Shown: piece after piece, positions 17,440 to 26,801 of the stretch
How positions within the stretch are numbered: the first letter of the stretch is position 1
Layout of the letters: the number at the start of each line of letters is the position of its first letter
Assembly (NCBI GenBank): GCA_964386915.1
Contig: CAYLUQ010000003.1
Span: 1 to 64,000, forward strand
Direction of reading: 5' to 3'
From: JADHMP01 sp964386915
GTDB lineage: Bacteria; Bacteroidota; Bacteroidia; Flavobacteriales; Flavobacteriaceae
DNA length: 64,000 bases
Program-made: the position numbers and the translations under genes
The notes under the pieces: model-generated
What the model saw: the letters and a program-made list of their open reading frames with translations, nothing else
Databases searched by the model: none
What the model was told of the DNA's origin: nothing

Positions 17440-18282
17440 TTAGTTCATTCCTTGTGCAATTAAATCATAAAACTGATCTAATTTAGGAAGTACAACAATT
17501 CTTGTTCTTCTGTTTTTGGCACGGTTGGCGGCTGTATCATTGTCAGCAACAGGAATGTAATAGCTTCTTCCGGCAGCAGTCATACGAGCAGGTGCTACAC
17601 CAAAATCGTTTTGTAAGATGCGAACCACTGCAGTAGCTCTTTTTACACTTAAATCCCAGTTGTCTTGGATATCATCCAATTTAATTGGCACATTGTCTGT
17701 GTGTCCTTCAACCATAAATTCTAGTTCAGGCTTGTCATTCACCACCTTGGCTACTTTACCAAGCACTTCACGTGCGCGTTGCGTTACAGAGTAGCTTCCG
17801 CTTCTGAAAAGAAGTTTGTCTGAAATAGAAACATATACTACACCTTTTTCAACGTTGATTTCAATATCCTCATCACTCATGTTACCTAACACACCTTTAA
17901 GACTGGTTACTAAAGCAAGGGTAACAGAATCTTTCTTGGTCATGGCATCTTGCATTCTTTGAATACGAAGGTCTTTCTCTAACATGCTTTCTAGAGACTT
18001 CTCTAAGTTTTCAGCACCTTTTTTAGAAAGGGTAGTTAGATTGCCAATGTTGTTGATTAAATCTTGATTGTTTGCTTTGAGGAAGTTATTTTGTTCTCTC
18101 AATGAAGCTAAGCTTGCCTCAGCAGCTTCTTTTTCTTCATTACAAGTGTTTAATTTCACTGTGGCGGAATCCAACAAATTCTTGGTGTTTTGTTGAAGCT
18201 CTTCTAACTCAGCAAATTTCTTTTGTGATACACAAGAAGAAACGAAGACACCTAACAGTGCAAATACTATGACTTTTTTCAT
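17440..18282 (-). CDS. OmpA-family peptidoglycan-binding lipoprotein
   Basis: 280 residues: lipoprotein signal with lipobox VSSC (Cys17), a long coiled coil (about 20-130, Glu/Asn/Leu-rich heptads), then an OmpA C-terminal domain (about 150-275) with the peptidoglycan-binding hallmarks VEGHTDN, NWDLSVKRA and NRAKNRRTRIVV. It probably tethers the outer membrane to the cell wall; the architecture resembles MotB-like/OmpA lipoproteins without a membrane anchor helix. The intergenic terminator follows its stop. Confidence 0.9.
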   Translation of the reverse strand: MKKVIVFALLGVFVSSCVSQKKFAELEELQQNTKNLLDSATVKLNTCNEEKEAAEASLASLREQNNFLKANNQDLINNIGNLTTLSKKGAENLEKSLESMLEKDLRIQRMQDAMTKKDSVTLALVTSLKGVLGNMSDEDIEINVEKGVVYVSISDKLLFRSGSYSVTQRAREVLGKVAKVVNDKPELEFMVEGHTDNVPIKLDDIQDNWDLSVKRATAVVRILQNDFGVAPARMTAAGRSYYIPVADNDTAANRAKNRRTRIVVLPKLDQFYDLIAQGMN

Positions 18283-18337
18283 TGATTAAAATTTTAAATA
18301 GTTATTTGGCACAAAATAAATGAAAATTTCCTATTTA

Positions 18338-19342
18338 TTAAGGGTTTAATTGGTTGAAATTTCGAATCCCTTTAAAAAAATAGGCTTTAATGATGCTTTT
18401 ATGCTTAAAATAGGGATGTTTCGGGATGAATTCGTGTCGTTTATTTTGAAAGGCCGATCGTTTTTTATAAAACGCTATATGGGCCCTTACTATGGCTAAA
18501 GTGTAAGACCACTTTCCGCGAATAAAATAGTTAATGCCAGCTAACCCATCCAATAACAACCGTTTAAATAAAAGGACGGCCAAACCTTCTGAGGGCAAGT
18601 TTTTCAAAAGCATGAAGAGCGAATTGCGGTGATTGAGAAATACTTTTTGAGCGGATAATTTAAGGGTTCCTCCTCCAAGATGATAGACTTTTGAAGCGCC
18701 TAGGGCAAAAACCTCATATCCATTTCGGTGCGCTCTCCAGCAGAGATCAATCTCTTCTTGATGGGCAAAAAAGTCTGGATCAAAACCACCCAAGGACTCA
18801 AAAACAGCTTTTCGCACAAAAAAACAAGCTCCACTAGCCCAAAAAACTGCAGTTTCTTGATCGTATTGCCCTTTATCTTCTTCTAGTGTATTCATTAAAC
18901 GCCCTCTGCAATAGGGAAACCCAAATTGATCGAGATAGCCGCCGGCAGCTCCGGCATATTCAAAATAGGTTTGCCTGCTATAATCCAAAATGTGGGGTTG
19001 TGCAATAGCAGTTTTGGGATGCTGTTCAAAATGCTCTAGCATGGGCGCTATCCAGTTTTGAGTAACCCAAACATCGGTATTGAGTAAAATATAAATTTCA
19101 GCTTCAATTTGCTTTAAACCTTCATTATAGCCCCCGGCATAGCCTAGGTTTCTTGACAGTGCAATGGGTTTTACCTCTGAATGGTGAGCCTCCAACCATG
19201 TTAAGGAAGCATCTGTAGAGCCGTTGTCAATTAAATAAATTGGATGCCCTTCGCTATGGGCAATCAATTGCGCGAGAAACTTTTTTAGAAGCGCTTCTCC
19301 GTTATAGTTCAACAAAACAATGGCGGCTTTATCCATTTTCAT
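18338..19342 (-). CDS. Glycosyltransferase family 2
   Basis: 334 residues with a GT-A fold: AIVLLNYNG at the start, LIDNGSTDAS (37-46), and the DXD-like NTD at 88-90 that binds the metal and nucleotide sugar. EIDLCWRAHRNGYEV is characteristic of the rhamnosyltransferase-like GT2 group. It probably builds cell-surface glycan; donor and acceptor are unknown. The start overlaps the stop of the upstream HsdR_N-domain gene by 4 bases. Confidence 0.88.
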   Translation of the reverse strand: MKMDKAAIVLLNYNGEALLKKFLAQLIAHSEGHPIYLIDNGSTDASLTWLEAHHSEVKPIALSRNLGYAGGYNEGLKQIEAEIYILLNTDVWVTQNWIAPMLEHFEQHPKTAIAQPHILDYSRQTYFEYAGAAGGYLDQFGFPYCRGRLMNTLEEDKGQYDQETAVFWASGACFFVRKAVFESLGGFDPDFFAHQEEIDLCWRAHRNGYEVFALGASKVYHLGGGTLKLSAQKVFLNHRNSLFMLLKNLPSEGLAVLLFKRLLLDGLAGINYFIRGKWSYTLAIVRAHIAFYKKRSAFQNKRHEFIPKHPYFKHKSIIKAYFFKGIRNFNQLNP

Positions 19343-19791
19343 TTAATAGCAGTGTAGGAGGGAAGTGACTCTAAAAATTGCAACGATTGGTTTTCAAAAT
19401 TCATACTGCAATAATAATGATTCAAACCGTTAGTGACCATGCAATAGGGACTTTTTAAGACCAAATTGTAGTGTGCCAATTGGTCAAAAACAGCTTGATT
19501 GATAGGCACCTGAGGAGCCTTGCATTCTACCAACACCAAGGGTTTTTGCGCTGCATTGCACGCCACTATATCAAATCGTTTTGGTTGCCCATAGACGCTT
19601 AATTGCTGCTCCACTCGCAAAAGACTTAGCGGGAATTCTTTATGATGATGAAGATATTGAATGCAATGACTGCGCACCCATTCTTCAGGTGTTAAAAACA
19701 ACCATTTTTTTCGGACAACATCGAAAACATAGGGTTTATTTTGCTTAAGTTTGACCTTTATCTCAAACGCAGGAAAATTTAATGCAAACAT
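19339..19791 (-). CDS. Stand-alone HsdR N-terminal-type (PD-(D/E)xK) protein
   Basis: 150 residues matching the HSDR_N_2 domain, the nuclease-fold N-terminus of type I restriction enzymes, without helicase or HsdM/HsdS partners nearby. The expected core is visible: Glu61 (RVEQQL), Asp74 (RFDIV) and Glu89-x-Lys91 (VECK). It is therefore likely a genuine nuclease-like protein of unknown role, not a restriction system. It is coupled to the glycosyltransferase and divergent from holA with a 29-base gap. Confidence 0.75.
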   Translation of the reverse strand: MFALNFPAFEIKVKLKQNKPYVFDVVRKKWLFLTPEEWVRSHCIQYLHHHKEFPLSLLRVEQQLSVYGQPKRFDIVACNAAQKPLVLVECKAPQVPINQAVFDQLAHYNLVLKSPYCMVTNGLNHYYCSMNFENQSLQFLESLPSYTAIK

Positions 19792-19820
19792 GCACTAAAA
19801 TTGCAAAAAACAATTGAGTA

Positions 19821-20822
19821 ATGCACACTTTTGAGTCGGTTTTAGCACAAATAAAAAAGAAACAGTTTGCTCCCTTCTATCTCTTAGCGGGAACAGAAGC
19901 CTTTTTTATAGATGCCATCGAAAAAGCGCTCTATGACGAAGTGGTGGAAGAGGGCGCTAAAGATTTTGACTATAGCTTGTTTTATGGAAAAGATACCTCT
20001 CCCATGGACATAATAGATGCGGCTAAACGGTTTCCCATGCTCTCTCAATTTCAACTCATTGTGGTTCGAGAAGCACAATATATCAATGAATCTTTAGACC
20101 CACTAGCGACTTATTTGGAACAGCCTCAACCGCAATCTATAGTTGTGTTCTGTCATAAGCACAAAGATTTTGACAAACGAAAAAAACTGTATAAAACGGT
20201 CACTAAAAAAGGGATTACCCTTAGCTTTAAACCTCTTTATGACAATCAAATTCCGCAGTGGATTCAAGGTCAAATGAAAAAGCATCAATTGACTATTTCA
20301 CCCAAAGGGGTGTTTTTATTGGCTAATTATTTAGGGGCTAATCTTTTAAAAATCAACAAGGAATTAGAAAAATTAAAATTGGTCGCTACTCCGGGTGAAG
20401 AAATAGGTCCAGAGCTAATAGAAAAGCACATTGGAGTGAGCAAAGATTTCAATGTGTTTGAACTTCAAAATGCTATAGGAAGCCGTAATTTGACACATTC
20501 CTTTCGCATCATTCGCTATATGGCTGCCAATAGTAAAAGCCATCCACTAACGGTAACCTTGAGCGCCCTACATGGCTTTTTTCAGAAGCTACTTTGTTTT
20601 CATGGTCTTCCCAATCCACAACTTGCGGCTAAGACTTTAAAAATAAATCCCTTTTTTGTTAAAGATTATGAATTTGCTGCTAAGCATTTTTCGATGCGTC
20701 AAGCCAGTCAAGCACTACATTTGATTCTTCAGGCAGATCTTAAAAGCAAGGGCATTGCAGGAGGGCAAAATGACCATGAAGCCATAATGAAAGCATTATT
20801 ACTTAAGCTTTTTGCGCTCTAA
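19821..20822 (+). CDS. holA: DNA polymerase III delta subunit
   Basis: 333 residues, the normal size. The N-terminal AAA+-like domain (FYLLAGTEAFFIDAIE) lacks Walker motifs as usual for delta, and the C-terminal collar domain contains FNVFELQNAIGSRN and NDHEAIMKALLLKL. It opens the beta sliding clamp within the clamp loader. The stop overlaps the convergent E1 gene by 4 bases. Confidence 0.92.
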   Translation: MHTFESVLAQIKKKQFAPFYLLAGTEAFFIDAIEKALYDEVVEEGAKDFDYSLFYGKDTSPMDIIDAAKRFPMLSQFQLIVVREAQYINESLDPLATYLEQPQPQSIVVFCHKHKDFDKRKKLYKTVTKKGITLSFKPLYDNQIPQWIQGQMKKHQLTISPKGVFLLANYLGANLLKINKELEKLKLVATPGEEIGPELIEKHIGVSKDFNVFELQNAIGSRNLTHSFRIIRYMAANSKSHPLTVTLSALHGFFQKLLCFHGLPNPQLAAKTLKINPFFVKDYEFAAKHFSMRQASQALHLILQADLKSKGIAGGQNDHEAIMKALLLKLFAL

Positions 20823-23230
20823 AGTGCGGGAAAATTTGCAGGATCAGCTTCGTGCATGAGGGCATAGGCGGTCTCAAATATATCTTCTAAAGAAGGTTTT
20901 GAGAAATAGTCTCCATCACTGCCATAAGCCGGACGGTGTGCTTTTGCAGCTAATAGCTTGGGTGGACTGTCTAGATGCTGAAACACATTTTGTTTTTCTA
21001 AGAGTTGTTGCAAAATATAGGCCGATGCGCCCCCGGGAACATCTTCGTCTACTATGAGCAATCGGTTTGTTTTGGCTATGCTGTGTGCAATTTCACCTTC
21101 TAAATCAAACGGAATGAGGGTTTGGGCATCGATCACTTCGAGCGAAATACCATATTGCTGTAAAACTGTTACACTCTCTAGCACCAAACGAATGGTTGAG
21201 CCATAGGAAACCACCGTGATGTCAGTTCCCTCTCGCAAGCATTCTACTTTCCCTAAGGGTAGCTTAAAAGCTCCTAGATTGCTGGGCATTTTTTCTTTTA
21301 AGCGATAGCCGTTGAGGGATTCCACAACTATTGCAGGTTGGTTCAGATCCAATAAGGTGTTGTAAAAGCCGGCCGCTTGGGTCATGTTGCGGGGCACCAA
21401 AATATGCATTCCGCGCAACAAATGAATCATGCCACCCATGGGAGAGCCCGAGTGCCAAATGCCTTCTAAACGGTGTCCTCTAGTTCTTATTATTAGAGGA
21501 GCAAACTGCTGACCATTAGTTCTATAGCTAAGAGAAGCTACATCATCACTTAAGATTTGAATGCAATACAGAATATAATCCAAATATTGAATTTCGGCTA
21601 TGGGCCTAAGCCCTCTAAGTGCCAAACCAATACCTTGACCCACTATGGTGGCTTCACGGATCCCAGTATCCGCCACGCGCAACGGGCCAAACTTTTGTTG
21701 TAAGCCTTCTAAACCTTGGTTAACGTCTCCAATTTTGCCAACATCTTCACCAAAAATAAAGACTCTTTCATCCTTTTTAAGAAGTGCCTCAAAATTGTCG
21801 CGCAAAATTATTCTGCCGTCCACAAGTGGAGCATTTTCAGCATAGGTTGGTGCTACCAACTCCAAGTTCATGATTTCTTCCTTGGTTACGGTATATAATT
21901 TTGAGGATATTTTTTCTTTTAAATCTGCTATTAATCTTGTTCGCCATTGATCAAAAACAGCAGTATCAATTTTGGGATAATGCGCCAAAACCGCTTTTAA
22001 TTGTCTTGCTCCAGCAACCACATCTCGAAAAGCAGGCTCTGGATTTTCTTCTAATTTCTTTTTAATGGGGAGTAAACGGGGATCGTTATTGGTTTGGGTT
22101 TTAAAGCTATCAAAAAAATCAACAAACACTTTTTTAGTGGCCAATACGGGGGCTTGGTAAGCGTTCCAAGCATTTCTTCGTGCTTGTTTAACGTCACTTT
22201 TTAGTTCGTTTTCAAGTGTTTCTAATTCTTTTTCTGTGGCAATGCCATTGGCTAAAATCCAAGTGCGCATTTTGGCATTACAATCGAATTCTTTTTCCCA
22301 CTTAAGGCGTTCTTCGGTTTTATAACGCTCGTGAGAACCAGAGGAAGAGTGTCCGAGAGGCTGAGTGAGTTCAATAACATGTACTAAAACCGGAACATGC
22401 TCTTTTCTAGCCAATTGAGAGGCATAATCATAGGTGTTGATTAAGGCTGAATAATCCCAACCCTTTACCTGCAGAATTTCTAAGCCCGGTTGGCTGTCTG
22501 TTCGTTGAAACCCTTTGAGTACTTCCGAAATACTCTCTTTGGTGGTGTGGTCTTTATTGTGAACTGAAATACCGTAATCGTCATCCCAAATGCTAATGAC
22601 CATAGGAATTTGCAAAACGCCAGCGGCATTTATTGCTTCGAAGAAGACCCCTTCACTCGTGCTGGCATTCCCAATGGTCCCCCAAGCAATTTCGTTTCCT
22701 TGATTAGAATGTTCTTTAAGCCCCTTAAAATCAAAGGCTCTATAGAGCTTAGAAGCCTGCGCCAAGCCAACCAAACGAGGCATTTGTGCTGCTGTTGGCG
22801 AAATGTCAGAACTGTGATTTTTTAGGTCTTTTAGGGGAAGCCAATTGCCATTTTTATCAACAAAGGGTGTCACAAAATGGGCACCCATTTGCCGACCACC
22901 CGACATAGGTTCACGAGTCAAATCTAAATCGGCATATAAGGCTGCAAAAAGTTGTTCTGGGGTGAGCTTGTCTTGTGCAAAGAGCAAAGTTTGATCACGA
23001 TAATAGCCCGATCTAAAATCGCCCTTTTCAAAAAAGTGATTGAGAGCTACTTGGGGCAATTCTTTGCCATCTCCAAAAATACCAAACTTGGCTTTCCCAG
23101 AAAGCACTTCTTTTCGCCCTAAATAGCTGCATTCTCTACTAAGGACAATGGTTCTATAATCTGCTAATATTTGCTGTTGAAAGTCTTCAAAGGAAATTGA
23201 AGCCGCTAAATTTTCTTGGTCTTCCTTCAT
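20819..23230 (-). CDS. 2-oxoacid dehydrogenase E1, fused alpha and beta subunits
   Basis: 803 residues: an E1-alpha domain (about 30-390, thiamine pyrophosphate binding) and an E1-beta domain (about 460-803, transketolase-like pyrimidine and C-terminal domains, with FGEDVG and VDEDVPGGASAY). This fusion is common in Bacteroidota and belongs to the branched-chain/pyruvate-type complexes, decarboxylating a 2-oxoacid and acylating lipoyl-E2. The TPP motif reads GNAS...WDDDYG instead of GDG...NN. E2 and E3 are not nearby, so the substrate is undetermined. Confidence 0.85.
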   Translation of the reverse strand: MKEDQENLAASISFEDFQQQILADYRTIVLSRECSYLGRKEVLSGKAKFGIFGDGKELPQVALNHFFEKGDFRSGYYRDQTLLFAQDKLTPEQLFAALYADLDLTREPMSGGRQMGAHFVTPFVDKNGNWLPLKDLKNHSSDISPTAAQMPRLVGLAQASKLYRAFDFKGLKEHSNQGNEIAWGTIGNASTSEGVFFEAINAAGVLQIPMVISIWDDDYGISVHNKDHTTKESISEVLKGFQRTDSQPGLEILQVKGWDYSALINTYDYASQLARKEHVPVLVHVIELTQPLGHSSSGSHERYKTEERLKWEKEFDCNAKMRTWILANGIATEKELETLENELKSDVKQARRNAWNAYQAPVLATKKVFVDFFDSFKTQTNNDPRLLPIKKKLEENPEPAFRDVVAGARQLKAVLAHYPKIDTAVFDQWRTRLIADLKEKISSKLYTVTKEEIMNLELVAPTYAENAPLVDGRIILRDNFEALLKKDERVFIFGEDVGKIGDVNQGLEGLQQKFGPLRVADTGIREATIVGQGIGLALRGLRPIAEIQYLDYILYCIQILSDDVASLSYRTNGQQFAPLIIRTRGHRLEGIWHSGSPMGGMIHLLRGMHILVPRNMTQAAGFYNTLLDLNQPAIVVESLNGYRLKEKMPSNLGAFKLPLGKVECLREGTDITVVSYGSTIRLVLESVTVLQQYGISLEVIDAQTLIPFDLEGEIAHSIAKTNRLLIVDEDVPGGASAYILQQLLEKQNVFQHLDSPPKLLAAKAHRPAYGSDGDYFSKPSLEDIFETAYALMHEADPANFPAL

Positions 23231-23315
23231 AAAAGCATACGAATTTACAAAAATTTAGACTAGTATATTTACAGCATGCGGATAGTTATTAAGAAGCAAC
23301 AGATAATTTAAAACA

Positions 23316-26117
23316 TCAAAACCACTTGCGTGTGTAGAGTCCGGAGAGGGCTTTTGGGTTGAGTGTGAGCACAAATCGAATTTGTGTAGCATATTGCGCT
23401 TGAGTAAGCTCAAAGCCGTTAGAAGAAGCTACAGGGAGATAAATTTCAAGATAGTCGGGAACAAGGTTTAAGCGTAAGCCACTGTCAAAATAGCCTTGAA
23501 AATCATTCTTTCTGTTTTTTAGAACACCCAAATCGACATAGGCTTCAATCCATTTCCACAAACCCATATTTAGATTGGTGCTAAACATGAAATTGTTGGA
23601 GGTAGATTGCTGAAATTTGGACTTAAATCCACCCTCAGCCATCACAAATTGCTGGCTGTATATTCCCGTTGTTTCAGAACGGCCTAGATAATTATATTGA
23701 AATAAATAATCGGTAGGTCTATTTAAATTAAAGTCAAAAAAGGTTGTATTGGAGAGGTTATACCATAAAAACTTACCCGCAAAAAACCGAATGGCCAATT
23801 GGCGTCCACTGGGATAAAGTTTTCTATAGTCCATGCTCCATTGCAATTTTCCAAATGGGTTAGACAACTCCAAGCTGGTGTTGGCTGTAAAATAGTTGAG
23901 AGCCCCCTTGTCGGAATAGAGATGTCGCAAGTTCAAAACACTATAGTCGGGTGCTGTTTCTACGTTCGGGTCTTTTTCTCTAAAAACATTATACCAAGAA
24001 GCTCGCAACAATTGTGCTTTGTTAGAACGCATATCGGGCGTTCTAAAATAAAAAGAAAGATGAGGGGTAAAGGTTTTATAGCGTAAACTGGAATTGTAGT
24101 GATAGCTGCTAGCCGAAAGCTGAAATGAGGTGAGGTAGTTTTGGGAGTTGTTGTTATAAAAATAGGTGCCTACACGTAAATGGCCCACCCAAGACTTTTC
24201 TAAAAAGGTATATTGAGGTGAAAACTCATAGTTGAGTAGTTGTTTTTTTAACCTCCCATTAAAGAGACGTAAGCCCATAGTGATTCCGTCATAGGCATTG
24301 AAATCGGTTACTGGATTAAAGAATAATTGATTGCGTTTGGGGTCTTCAACATCTTTTACAAAGCGCAAGCTGAGGGGCTTTAAACCCAGGGGAGTTTGAA
24401 GAGGTTTCCAGTTATTTCGTTTATTGGTTTCTGGGAAATTATGATGTGGATTAATGGCAATATAATCTGCCTCATTGGCTTGCCATTGCAAAAGGGTGTC
24501 TTTTGAGCGCAATTGAATCCATTGGGTTTTAATGACCGAATCGTTTTTAATCCAACCCACCTGAAGGGGTGCGGAGCGCCCTGATTTTTCAGAGAGGCGA
24601 ATTTGGTATTGGGATTTGGTTTTGGTCAATTCTTTAAATTGAAAATCTAGAGGTATGCGGTTAGTGAGGTAATCGTCAAAGAACCAATCTGCTTTTTGTT
24701 GAGTTTGTTGCTCATAAAGCGTTTTCAAGTCTGTTTGTCCATGATTGGCAAGATATTCAGTAACGATTTTTAGCCAATCCTTACCCTCTGAACTAGCTTC
24801 CAAAAACCGAAATCCAACCCCTACATGATAGGGAGAGGCCTTTTGTTCGTTGAATTTAAGTAGTTTTTCTTTTGAGACGGTATCGGCTTGCTGCAAGTTG
24901 TTGCTTTGGGTCCACTCATAAAAAAACAAAAAACTGTCATTAAAATAGAGATCAGCGAGGGCATAGCGATTTAAAAAAGGAAAGGTTGAAAGGGAGCCAA
25001 TAAACTTTTGATCCGCATAGTTTTCCTCAATATATTTGATGATTAAATAGGTCTGCAAGCCCCCTAAAACCCAATGTTTTTCTCTTTTGTCAAGCTGCAA
25101 TTGCTCTTCGAGATAGTTCCATAAATAGACTTTTAAAAATTGAATTTCAAAATCGAAATGATCGGGAAAGAGATGCAAAAAGGAGGGTAAAATATTTAAG
25201 CCGTAGAATGGATTTTTGGTATAATCTCTTTTTAAAATCAATACTTTTTGGTGTGGATAGGGAGGAAATTTTTCTTTTACAAACCGATGAATATTTTCGA
25301 TGCGCTCCAGGTGGGTAGATTCATTGAGCACTTCAGAATGAAGGTTAGAGGCTATTAGGGTGCCATCTTGTAATTCATATTGTTTAAAATTGTTTTTTTG
25401 GCTAAATATAAACTGCGCCTTGGTTTGACTTTTCCCTTCAAAACGTTGCATCATTTTATTTTCGAAGGGCTCAGGTGCTTTGGCATTTAGGTTCGAATAC
25501 AAGGAGAATGCTTTGGGATAGCTAAAGTCAATTGTGAATGAAGCGGGTAGGTGGCTGTTGTCATCCAAATTCAAATTGCTTTGTCGAATCCATTTTCCCT
25601 TTATAAGGGGGGCCACAGCAATAAACCAATCCCGTAGGCTGATTTCAGTGGCATCTTTTTTTCCAAAGCCAGTAAAACGATCATCGGGTATTTTGATGCG
25701 GTATTTAAAATGAAGAGTCACAGCCTCACCTGGTAAAATATATTGAGGCAAATAAAGCGTGATTTGATCTTCAGTTTGACGGTCTCGAAGCCAAACCAAG
25801 TCCACCCCTTTGGAAGTCACTTGTTCAATATCGGTATAACCTCTGTTGGTTTTAGGCGCTAAATAAAAACTTCTATCATATTCTTCGATCAGTCGCTGTG
25901 AAAGGGGTGTTTCTGTATCTTTAAACGAGTTTGACCAATCGGTTAAATACATAATATTCACCTTTTCGTCAGTTGGATTGCGCCAATTTATGGTTTGCGA
26001 TACGGTTAAATAATCAGTATTTTCGTCCAATGTTGCCGCTATTAAATACTCCGTTTGTTCCTGTGCAAGGGCTCCAAAAGCAAACCAAAAGAGTAGAGAA
26101 TAGCGAAATCGAAACAT
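23316..26117 (-). CDS. M1 aminopeptidase-like ectodomain with C-terminal outer-membrane beta-barrel
   Basis: 933 residues with a Sec signal peptide (about 1-18, cleavage after GALA). Residues about 20-560 resemble the beta-sandwich and helical domains of M1/gluzincin aminopeptidases, including a WVLGGLQTYLIIKYIEENY segment like the region after the zinc motif, but HExxH and the distal Glu are not found, so zinc peptidase activity is doubtful. From about 600 to the final Phe933 the sequence is an alternating aromatic beta pattern typical of an outer-membrane barrel. The function is unknown. It starts 1 base after the LOG gene stop, in the uvrA operon. Confidence 0.65.
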   Translation of the reverse strand: MFRFRYSLLFWFAFGALAQEQTEYLIAATLDENTDYLTVSQTINWRNPTDEKVNIMYLTDWSNSFKDTETPLSQRLIEEYDRSFYLAPKTNRGYTDIEQVTSKGVDLVWLRDRQTEDQITLYLPQYILPGEAVTLHFKYRIKIPDDRFTGFGKKDATEISLRDWFIAVAPLIKGKWIRQSNLNLDDNSHLPASFTIDFSYPKAFSLYSNLNAKAPEPFENKMMQRFEGKSQTKAQFIFSQKNNFKQYELQDGTLIASNLHSEVLNESTHLERIENIHRFVKEKFPPYPHQKVLILKRDYTKNPFYGLNILPSFLHLFPDHFDFEIQFLKVYLWNYLEEQLQLDKREKHWVLGGLQTYLIIKYIEENYADQKFIGSLSTFPFLNRYALADLYFNDSFLFFYEWTQSNNLQQADTVSKEKLLKFNEQKASPYHVGVGFRFLEASSEGKDWLKIVTEYLANHGQTDLKTLYEQQTQQKADWFFDDYLTNRIPLDFQFKELTKTKSQYQIRLSEKSGRSAPLQVGWIKNDSVIKTQWIQLRSKDTLLQWQANEADYIAINPHHNFPETNKRNNWKPLQTPLGLKPLSLRFVKDVEDPKRNQLFFNPVTDFNAYDGITMGLRLFNGRLKKQLLNYEFSPQYTFLEKSWVGHLRVGTYFYNNNSQNYLTSFQLSASSYHYNSSLRYKTFTPHLSFYFRTPDMRSNKAQLLRASWYNVFREKDPNVETAPDYSVLNLRHLYSDKGALNYFTANTSLELSNPFGKLQWSMDYRKLYPSGRQLAIRFFAGKFLWYNLSNTTFFDFNLNRPTDYLFQYNYLGRSETTGIYSQQFVMAEGGFKSKFQQSTSNNFMFSTNLNMGLWKWIEAYVDLGVLKNRKNDFQGYFDSGLRLNLVPDYLEIYLPVASSNGFELTQAQYATQIRFVLTLNPKALSGLYTRKWF

Positions 26118-26801
26118 TTAGAAGTTGGGTTGAAAGTTTTCGTTGCTGTAAAATTGTTCAATACATTGCTTCACTTCTTCGGCTGTATCAACCACTTCAA
26201 TTAGAGAAAGGTCTTCGGGGCTAATATTTTTTTCTTTAAGTAGAGTGTTTTCAATCCAACTCATTAATCCTTCCCAATAGGACGAGCCAACTAAAATAAT
26301 AGGAAAACGAGTCACCTTTTCGGTTTGGATCAAGGTGAAAGCCTCAAAAAGTTCATCTAAGGTACCGAGTCCACCGGGCATAACCACAAAGCCCTGGGCA
26401 TACTTGACAAACATAACTTTGCGCACAAAGAAATATTGGAAATTGATGAGATAATCAGGATCAATGTAGGGGTTGCTTTTTTGCTCAAAAGGAAGTTCAA
26501 TGTTTAATCCCACCGAATTACCTCCAGCTTCTTTGGCTCCCTTATTGGCCGCTTCCATAATGCCAGGTCCGCCGCCACTTATGACACCATATCCCAATTC
26601 AACGACCGCTTTTGCAATTTGTTCTGTGAGTTGATAGGTGGGATGTGTTGGCAAAGTGCGCGCTGAGCCAAAAATGGAAATACAAGGGCCAATGGCGCTC
26701 ATGGTTTCATAGCCCTCAACAAATTCACTCATAATTTTAAATAAAGCCCAAGAGTCGTTCGCTTTAACTTCACTCCATTTTTTTAGGTTTCCTTTTGTCA
26801 T
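26118..26801 (-). CDS. LOG family (TIGR00730) Rossmann-fold protein
   Basis: 227 residues with the lysine-decarboxylase-like/LOG signature: GSARTLPTHPTY, SGGGPGIMEAANKGA (about 73-87) and PGGLGTLDELFEAFTLIQ (about 142-159). Characterised members are cytokinin riboside 5'-monophosphate phosphoribohydrolases, cleaving ribose-5-phosphate from nucleotides; the bacterial role is probably nucleotide salvage. The start overlaps the uvrA stop by 4 bases. Confidence 0.85.
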   Translation of the reverse strand: MTKGNLKKWSEVKANDSWALFKIMSEFVEGYETMSAIGPCISIFGSARTLPTHPTYQLTEQIAKAVVELGYGVISGGGPGIMEAANKGAKEAGGNSVGLNIELPFEQKSNPYIDPDYLINFQYFFVRKVMFVKYAQGFVVMPGGLGTLDELFEAFTLIQTEKVTRFPIILVGSSYWEGLMSWIENTLLKEKNISPEDLSLIEVVDTAEEVKQCIEQFYSNENFQPNF

